From the NCBI RefSeq assembly GCF_918797505.1, contig NC_092797.1, positions 30,145,372 to 30,209,371 on the forward strand: DNA of 64,000 nucleotides, in the 5' to 3' direction. Positions 56,851-64,000 of this stretch are shown here, piece by piece. The notes below the pieces were generated by a model. That model worked only from the letters and a program-made list of their open reading frames with translations, made no database searches and was not told the origin of the DNA. Positions within the stretch are counted from its first letter, which is position 1. Every line of letters begins with the position of its first letter. A program made the translations under genes and the position numbers. The stretch comes from Bemisia tabaci. Lineage: Eukaryota > Arthropoda > Insecta > Hemiptera > Aleyrodidae.

Positions 56851-58329
56851 CCAGATTTCGAGAATAAATTTGAAAAAAAGTTCACTTAATCTGTTTTCCA
56901 GTCAGAGTGAACAGCGGGAAATATTTGTATGGATCCCTTTCTGATGATGGCAACGTTCGGACGATCTAAGTGGCCACTACCAATTTTAAAACGATGAAAA
57001 AATTGGCAACGATGTGAGTAATTTGCGCGGGATTAAAGAACGCCTTGTTACAAACCAGGAGCTAAGACGGAATAGGCACGATGGGTGGTGCAATGAGGCT
57101 GAACGCAGTTGGTCAGAGCGATACAAAGGTAAATCAAAATCGTCGAGTGAGGCAACGGAGGTTGTTCAACTCATGAACCACAATCTGTTCGGAGATCAAC
57201 TGGTCTCTGTCATCTATGAAATATGAAATAAAAACCGAATCTGTGGGAGCATTCGTATGTGGAAAAGATCGTCTATGATGGTCATACGATCACATTTTTC
57301 ATTTTTGTTTCTTTTGAAATTCGTTTTTACGCTTTTCCTTGGAAAAACCATTTACTTTAGCAGTGGGTATGCTATTGCTTATAGGTAGGTCACTTCTCTA
57401 GGTCAAACGTTAAAGCAGGATGAGTAGTGTTTTGAAATCATTTAGTCCGTCTTAAAACTTTGAGATAAATTTTAGAGAGATCCTCTTATAGACGGATGAT
57501 CGATTCCTTTTACACACTACACATACGTAAACTACAGCATAGGGACTAGAATACCTAGAAACTCGTGTTAATTCTAAAAAAAGAATACCAAAAACTTCCG
57601 AGTCCCGGTCCCTATTGTCCATCAAAGTGTATACTGCTGTAAAATCAATTTTTTTTTTTTTTTATGTTCTTGAAATTCCGATGGAGGTTAAAAATGTCTT
57701 CGCTAATTTAATTTTTTCAATTTGACCTGGAAAATGAAAGCATCGCCAACGCTTCTGTCGATGCTGAGCACTCGAGCAGCCGTAGTTTCAGAAATTTTAG
57801 TTTTTTTTTCTCTTTTTTTTCAAATCCAAAACAACCTTGCTCGACTGGTTCAAAAGAACTGATAATTTTTGTCCCTGATCTTTATAGATTAATGATTATC
57901 GCACGATTGCCCCTTTTAGGGAATCCGCTCCACTATCAGTGTTTCAATTTCCGACGTGTGAATTGAGCGATACCTAATTTCCGTCCAGGGTCTACATCCG
58001 CATATATTCTCGTCATTTCAGGGCCCCTGTAACTAAACAACCAGTAACACCGATGATCATTGTCAATACAAGTCAACACCTAACCTAACGGTCCGAATCT
58101 TTTCTGTGCCCATCTACGAGGACGCGACATATTTTCCGGAGGCCCGGACGAAAAAGCCCGGAGCGGACGCGGCCCGCTCCATATTCAAAAGACGGCCGGC
58201 ACAAAAAGTTGGTGGAAACGCGGGGAAAAGAGATGCGGGGATAACGGAGTCGAAAAAAAAAAGAGAGACGAACAAAGAACTCGATCCACACAAAACTCAC
58301 AATCAGAAGCGAGCAACACTGATGTATTG

Positions 58330-58900
58330 AAAGGTCAATGGCTTCTACGCTGGACCGTCGTCGTCGTCCGCCTCGGTGCGCCGCGCCGGCGAGGATGCCA
58401 CATTTTGCGATAAAAAGTGGATATTTTACACGGAGTTCAATGCGGAAAACGCCTGTTTTTTAGTACCGTGTGGCAACAATGCCGCGCCGCGTCCGTCACC
58501 TCGCCCGTTGCTTGGTTAGTTTGTTAGTAAGTCAATCTACTTTCACTCGTCACAGATCCCGCCATCTCCCGTCAGCTGACTGTGCAGTGTGCCCCCGTCC
58601 CCCACGCCCGGCGGCCCCCGGGCCCCCCGCGGACGTCCCGTCACGGCGCGGCGTCAACGGTTCCCTCCTTCGCGTCCCCCCGCCGCGCGCCGTGCGGGAG
58701 TTTTCTACTCAGCTGAGGCTATGCTGGCTGGCTCTGATATATTGAACTCGACGCAGTTGCATCATAGCAACTTTGAGCAGAGCTATGTGCGATGCACAGT
58801 ATGTGCCACCCCGGTTAGAATGCATCCACGCACTTATTTTGTTCTACGAAATCCAGTTGACGCCTGTCGGGGCCGCGCGCCGGAGCTTTCTCTGCCTCGC
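58330..58900. other. GC-rich segment with 188-codon open frame
   Basis: CpG-rich (ccgcctcggtgcgccgcgcc; cccccgccgcgcgccgtgcg). The plus-strand frame 58589-59155 begins Pro/Arg-rich, as GC-rich DNA does in any frame, and its end runs into an inverted-repeat element, so I do not call it a gene. It may be a promoter or 5' exon region. Confidence 0.35.
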
Positions 58901-59071
58901 GGTAGTGGCTGGAGTAGCAGTGGCTACAAGGTAGTCAGGCCGGGTAAACAGGTAAAAAAGCAGTTACGAAGTGCCCCTTGGAGCTGCGATCGACTTATCG
59001 AAAAGCGGACTGCCTGCATTTTGGGATTGCTCCATGAGGAATTACCTGAGTTAGATAGTTTATCTGTGTTC

Positions 59072-59975
59072 CAAAATACCATAGACCTAAAGCCGGCTGT
59101 AAGATTTTCAAAAGCTTCTGTAGCCGGCTGTACAATTTCTTATAGCCTTTTATAGCCGATGGCGATTAAGCAACAGCCAGACGATAAAGTTTATGCTAAA
59201 CGTTACAAAATACGGATACTAGGACTTAGATAGTTTTTGGACTACCGCTCTCTTTTTGTGCCGTAGTATCTTCATTTATTTTGCGAGGAAAGCTCCGTAC
59301 TTTTGAAGGATGCCTGTCATTCCTAATATGCTGGAGCTCCTTCAATTTCGTATGATACTGTGCAATACCTCTAGTGTGAAATAGTTGCTTCAAGCGCCGT
59401 GGTACGCTGCGGCGCGGCGCGACGGGCGGGCAGCCAGCGCGAAACGCGCATTGGCGCCTACAAACCTAACAGGGATACTTCACGCATTGCGCGATGCGTG
59501 AAGTATCCCTGTTAGGTTTGTAGGCCCCAGTGCGCCGCCGCTCCGCTTTGTGTTAGGCTCTAATATTTAATCTGGCGGAGTCAGCGTTATTCAACTCATG
59601 ATTTTGAAATGTTTGCACACTCTGAATGGATCATTCTCATTTGAATTGATGAACAAAAATATGTATTAAAGGAAAATATAATGTGTGTTTTGTAAATATT
59701 AAGGTAGTTCCGTATCAAACTTAATGAATTCCAAAGCACACGAATTTCTACACAATTTCTTATAGCCTTTTATAGCCGATGGCGATAAAGTGTAAAGCCC
59801 AGCGATAGGAATTATAGCCCGACTGTCTACTTTTTTATAGCTTCGTATAGTCCGGCTATATGATTTGCTCCGCTTTCTACAGCCAGCTATATGATTTTCA
59901 ATAGCCTTCTTTAGTCGGCTATAAGAACTCCTATGGTATTTTGAAACGCAGCTCCTATCGCCAATTTTTACCAGG
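59072..59975. mobile_element. Composite inverted-repeat element with TATAGCC motifs
   Basis: Left part caaaataccatagacctaaa, ttcttatagccttttatagc, cgatggcgat; the right part has the same motifs inverted or repeated and ends near ggtattttgaaacg. Many tatagcc/ggctata motifs. The middle (59395-59550) holds a GC-rich hairpin related to the GGGCCGGATT elements, so this is probably a nested structure. Confidence 0.6.
59458..59523. repeat. Perfect hairpin, 30-base arms, 6-base loop
   Basis: Arms 59458-59487 and 59494-59523 are exact reverse complements (ctacaaacctaacagggata...; cttcacgcat) around tgcgcg. Pairing continues imperfectly on both sides. The arms contain the atgcgtgaagtat and tgtaggc motifs of the GC-rich modules at 811 and 41148. 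Confidence 0.95.
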
Positions 59976-60601
59976 GGTAGCATTGCCTCTTTATATACAA
60001 GTCATTTTCAAGCAGGCGAGGACAAGCAGACAGGCCATTCTGAACCATGCCCTACTTATTCCAAGTTACCCTAAGTTCGGCTACACTTGCTCCCAAAAGA
60101 AATCTGATGGCCAATACTAATCTTTTAATCATTTTAACTACACGTTTTTTAATCTCCATGAAATCTACATATAATATTCGGTGTTAGAAATGTGGGCACT
60201 TGTTGAGATTTCTTGGGGAGCATGCGTATAACTACATTGTCAAGAGGCCACCGCCAGGTTTTTTCCCCGTGTGGGAACGACTGTATATTGTACATTAGTC
60301 TGCGTGGAGCAATGAAATTATCTATACGCCAGGGATATACTTAACTGAAAGAGGGTGTGCGTTGAAAGAAAATGAGCAAAGTTAAGTATATAGAGTCCCC
60401 AAGCGTTCGCTGCGCTTCCATCTGCAGTGAGATAGACCTACCAGGAGCTTTTGTGAGTTTTAAGTACATTTTCTTATGGTTCACCGCTTGATGAATCGTT
60501 CTTATTGGTTTCAGCTTCAGGCTAGCGGGATCATCGATTCATCGCCATTGCTTGGTCTCACACTTCAGCGCCGCTCCTGAATGACCATTAAAGTTCATTT
60601 C

Positions 60602-60673
60602 GACGCATTTATGCTAAAAAGAACTATGTCGCACGCAAAATCACCGCAAATAGTTCCTTTTAGCATAAATACG
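60602..60673. repeat. Small hairpin repeat
   Basis: gacgcatttatgctaaaaag, aactatgt and aatagttccttttagcataa form inverted arms. The same tagttccatttagcataaat text occurs alone near 43861 and, more weakly, near 48588, so this is a dispersed repeat end. Confidence 0.75.
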
Positions 60674-61938
60674 TCCATTTGTAATCCGTAAAATGAGCGC
60701 TTGGCAACACTTAACGTATTCGAGAGTTGAGATTTTAATGTCAAATTTTTGGCAGTTTACTGACTCCCTTTGTTTACTCTCCGGTTATTTAAAGACTGTT
60801 AATGGCTAATGTGCGGCTGATCTGAGTCTCGGAAACTGATTCGAGGAACGGGAATTTACTCTCCTCTAAACTAAAATAGTTGGAGCAAATTCTCTTAAAG
60901 CATTTTTACCCAGATACCGACGACTGTTCTTCCGGGCCGGTCGAGACTAATAGGCGAGGCATGGAGAAAACACTTTAAAGTATAAATGTGCGGGCTTAAA
61001 TGAATCGCTAGTGACTTAGCGGATATCCCCTGATTTTGTTAGCGAAGAAAGTATGTGTGGCTCATAGAAAGTCATGATCTACGAAGTTGGCGAGACCGTT
61101 AGTGTTATCAGAGTTATTGTGTTAAATCGTACAGATTAAACAAATAAGTGGCCGAATGCGCGGGAAAAAGCCTTTCACTACAGCCATAAAGGCGGCCGAG
61201 CTAAGCGCGTATTCCATAGATTATGCCAACATTTTTGTGTCAATATTGCCTGCACTGAGAGCGCGATTACTTTCTCAATGGATTATTTCTGGAAGTTGGC
61301 GGGTCCATTTATATGATGAGACGAAATACTACACAATACCGTGCGTAATACCTCGAGTTTTAAATGACTTAATATCTCTTCTTGCAGCCGCTGAAGTGCT
61401 TTCCAGCTCATCGCCCAAACTTTATAATCTACTAAATAAGGTTTATGAATATTAAATATTTCCATCTTTCAGATTAATTGCGAGGGAGATCTCCGTTGAA
61501 TGAGACTCGCATAATGATATTTTGCCGGTGAGCTTGCATATTTAAAATTGTTTACTAGCGAACGCCCGCTATCTCTCTTCCTCTCTCTAACCATTGCCTG
61601 TAAACGAGAACGGTGTTTTTCCATCGTGTTCATATTAAGGTCTACCCACCTCTGCGGTTATAGGTATCTGAGTCAGTGATTGTTTCAAGGTAAGGTAAGG
61701 TAAACGTCCTCTTCGAGAAAAAATGATCAAATTTCACGTAATCTGATATGCGTGATTTGGCAATACCAGTTATAAGGAGCAGCTCTGACCGAAGTTTCTG
61801 GAATGTGCAACGAATATAAAAGAGGATGAGAAATATCTGCAAAGCATAAGTTCCATTTTGGTTGTTTTGGCACTTGAAACTTAACGTGGCCATTGCAGAG
61901 CCGCCATATTTGTGCCATATGAATTCGAAGGTTGAAAG

Positions 61939-62083
61939 GTGGCATATTTGACACAGAAACGGAGCGAGACATTGTTATAAGCGCTTCTTCGGCTAGTGCG
62001 CCTTAATTTTTTTATACGCAAAATAAACATCTTCCAAGTACATTTAGTTGTACGAGGATAATCCCGAAAGTTCTGCACGTTTT
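61939..62083. repeat. Direct repeat, copy A (mariner-like end)
   Basis: About 145 bases shared with 62252-62398, including gtggcatatttgacacagaa, acggagcgagacat and ttagttgtacgagg. The tacgagg-taatccc text resembles mariner ends as I recall them. Confidence 0.75.
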
Positions 62084-62251
62084 GCTCTTATTTCAAAACT
62101 ATTAGAAATAGAATAAATTCAATTAGATACGCATATGAGGCATACTCTCAGCTTTAATTTCAGCCCAAGTTTTTAAAAATCGGATGGACAAGACGCTCAG
62201 GAGGTCATTTCTCCCGCGCCGAAATCGATGCTTTTCCCGCCACATCGAAAA

Positions 62252-62398
62252 GTGGCATATTTGACACAGAAACGGAGCGAGACATCATCCTTGAAAGAGC
62301 TTCTTCTGTTAGTGCGCCTTCATTTTTTTAAAACGCAAAATAAACATCCTCCAAGTACATTTAGTTGTACGAGGGTAATCCCAAACGTCCTGCGCGCG
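62252..62398. repeat. Direct repeat, copy B
   Basis: Second copy of 61939-62083, about 313 bases downstream and in the same orientation. It ends right before the 184-base tandem repeat. Confidence 0.75.
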
Positions 62399-62422
62399 TG
62401 CTAAGTACACAATTCAATCTTC

Positions 62423-63157
62423 GACACTCTTTTGATCGACACAGATATATCGAAACTTTTTTCGTCGACATACTTTCCATCGAAAAATGTTTCATCGGCA
62501 TAGTTTTCTCGACGTATTTTCAATCGACATACATCCGATTGACATTGTTTACATCGGCTCGTCATTTGGCTTGTGCAAGTTGCAAGAGGCGACAATGCAA
62601 GGCAAGACACTCTTTTGATCGACACAGATAGATCGACATTTTTTTCGTCGACATACTTCCCATCGAAAAAATTTTCATCGACATAGTTTTCTCGACGTAT
62701 TTTCAATCGACATATATCCGATTGGCATTGTTTACATCATCGCGTCACTTTGGCTTGTGCATGTTGCAAGAAGCGACAATGTAAGGCAAGACACTCTTTC
62801 GATCGACACAGATAGATCGACATTTCTTTCGTCGACATACTTTCCATCGAAAAATTTTTCATCGACATAGTTTTCTCGACGTATTTTCAATCGACATATA
62901 TCCGATTGACATTGTTTACATCATCGCGTCACTTTGGCTTGTGCATGTTGCAAGAAGCGACAATGTAAGGCAAGACACTCTTTCGATCGACACAGATAGA
63001 TCGACATTTCTTTCGTCGACATACTTTCCATCGAAAAATTTTTCATCGACACAATTTTCTCGACGTATTTTCAATCGACATACATCCGATTGACATTGTT
63101 TCCATCGGCTCGTCACTTCGGCTTGTGCAAGTTGCAAGAGGCGACAATGCAAGGCAA
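62423..63157. repeat. Tandem repeat, four units of about 184 bases
   Basis: Units begin gacactcttt at 62423, 62606, 62790 and 62974 (periods 183, 184, 184). Each unit holds seven or eight spaced copies of an atcgacat-like motif about 16 bases apart, then a conserved stretch gcttgtgcaagttgcaagag gcgacaatgcaaggcaa. Units 2-4 are nearly identical to each other. Confidence 0.92.
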
Positions 63158-63560
63158 GAGCCACGAGCGTCGCGATCTCTCGCCGCGGACAGCGTCATCA
63201 TCCGAGTGATGCGTAAGATCCTTGTAATCTCCGAGTAGAAAGTTCCCGTCTCATCGGGCATCTTGCCGATGACTCGACTTGACGAGGCATTACTCTTCCA
63301 TCCTCCACGCACACTTTCTACATCGCCTCGCCGCGCCGCTCGCATTTAATTTTCTAATAGGTGAGCGAATGCAATTAGACAGCTGTTCGGAGCCCCGTCC
63401 ACGAGCCGCGTTTTCCCTGGTTAACAAAAATTATCGTCGTTTCCAACTGGTTTCCTAATTGATTAGGCGGTTGAGGAAATCCAACGGGCCTCGCTGCACA
63501 GTTATTTCGTCAACTTATGATCGTCTCCTCACAGCGAAGACCCTCGCCCAATCACCTCTC
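63150..63560. other. GC-richer segment, nothing recognised
   Basis: Moderately GC-rich non-repeated DNA after the tandem array. No open frame with family features. Confidence 0.35.
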
Positions 63561-63640
63561 CTCCGAGGAAAATCACGTCTTCGAATCATTTTAATGATTT
63601 CCTCGCGATGGCATTGGCGTTTGAAGCTGATTGGAAGCTT

Positions 63641-63865
63641 CACTGGGAAAAAAGTCGCTCGGATCCTGAGTCCAGACTCTTAAAAACGTTGACATGAAAA
63701 AATACTCTAGGTTTATTCCGACTTTTTGTTTGAATCAAAAGGAAATCCGCCTAAATCAAAATGCTCGGCTCTTCGTTCCAAGGAAATATCAGATTGAATC
63801 AGGAGTAGTTTTTCTTGGATAATGTTATTAAGAGTCTGGACTCTAGTTCCAAGCGACATTTTTTT
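63641..63865. mobile_element. CACTGG-ended MITE, copy 4, divergent
   Basis: cactgggaaaaaagtcgctc, gagtccagactcttaaaaac at the left; agagtctggactctagttcc at the right. Same architecture as 40081-40309 but with many changes in the centre. Confidence 0.78.
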
Positions 63866-64000
63866 TTGTTTTTCGATGAACAAATTTTGGCTGAAGTTAA
63901 ATGTTTACAACGTGACACATGCAGCGGCTTTATTGGGTTGATTGCGGAACGTGACACATAGCGATAATGCTGTCGTGCTAAGGAGAAATGTTGTATTAAC

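Noticed and set aside
58589..59155. 188-codon open frame on +
   Set aside because: It is open because the DNA is GC-rich; its start is Pro/Arg low complexity and its end lies in an inverted-repeat element.
62401..63164. Repeat protein on the minus strand
   Set aside because: The 184-base period breaks the frame between units, and no start or splice context supports translation.

Overview
The window is eukaryotic, almost certainly from an insect. It is AT-rich DNA with two intron-rich genes whose exons have GT-AG borders and matching phases. Between and inside the genes lie many short inverted-repeat transposons (MITEs) and decayed LINEs. A hemipteran fits, and the repeats resemble those I recall from the whitefly Bemisia tabaci; that species guess is from memory and untested. 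There are no bacterial operons, CRISPR arrays, rRNA or intact tRNA genes.

Gene 1 (+ strand, 4889-25015) is an S9B dipeptidyl peptidase of the DPP4 type. Fourteen exons join in frame to about 771 residues ending at a stop codon. The double-Glu motif (DWLYEEE), the GWSYGG nucleophile, and the catalytic Asp (HGTADDN) and His (DEAHT) are all present, so it should be an active enzyme and not a DPP6/DPP10-like pseudo-enzyme. The N-terminal exons (cytoplasmic tail, membrane anchor, start of the propeller) were not found.

Gene 2 (- strand, 49948 down to 37258) is an ABCG half-transporter. Twelve exons join in frame to about 634 residues: one ATP-binding domain (Walker A, Q-loop, LSGGEKKR signature, Walker B, H-loop) followed by six predicted membrane segments. 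Its N-terminal exon(s) and promoter were not identified and probably lie in 50-64 kb. The two genes are convergent, with about 12 kb between their stop codons.

The rest is mostly mobile-element sequence. Around 0.46-1.28 kb and 40.8-41.7 kb are two copies of a GGGCCGGATT-ended element with internal GC-rich modules. Four copies of a palindromic hAT-like MITE occur (2.8, 12.0, 15.6 and 31.2 kb), two with clean 8-bp target duplications; one sits inside the terminal repeat of another element. Foldback elements fill introns of both genes. LINE pieces lie at 10.0-10.9, 20.4-21.3, 26.9-27.3 and 50.4-50.5 kb. The first is a 5'-inverted (twin-primed) insertion whose 17-bp target duplication copies a splice donor of gene 1. 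From 50 to 64 kb there is no recognisable gene; it holds GC-rich patches, a tandem array of pogo-like ends interrupted by a hAT-like element (55.6-56.85 kb), a perfect 30-bp-arm hairpin (59.46 kb) and a 4 x 184-bp tandem repeat (62.4-63.16 kb).

Exon borders were read by eye from splice consensus, phase and family similarity; a few have alternatives, given in the entries.
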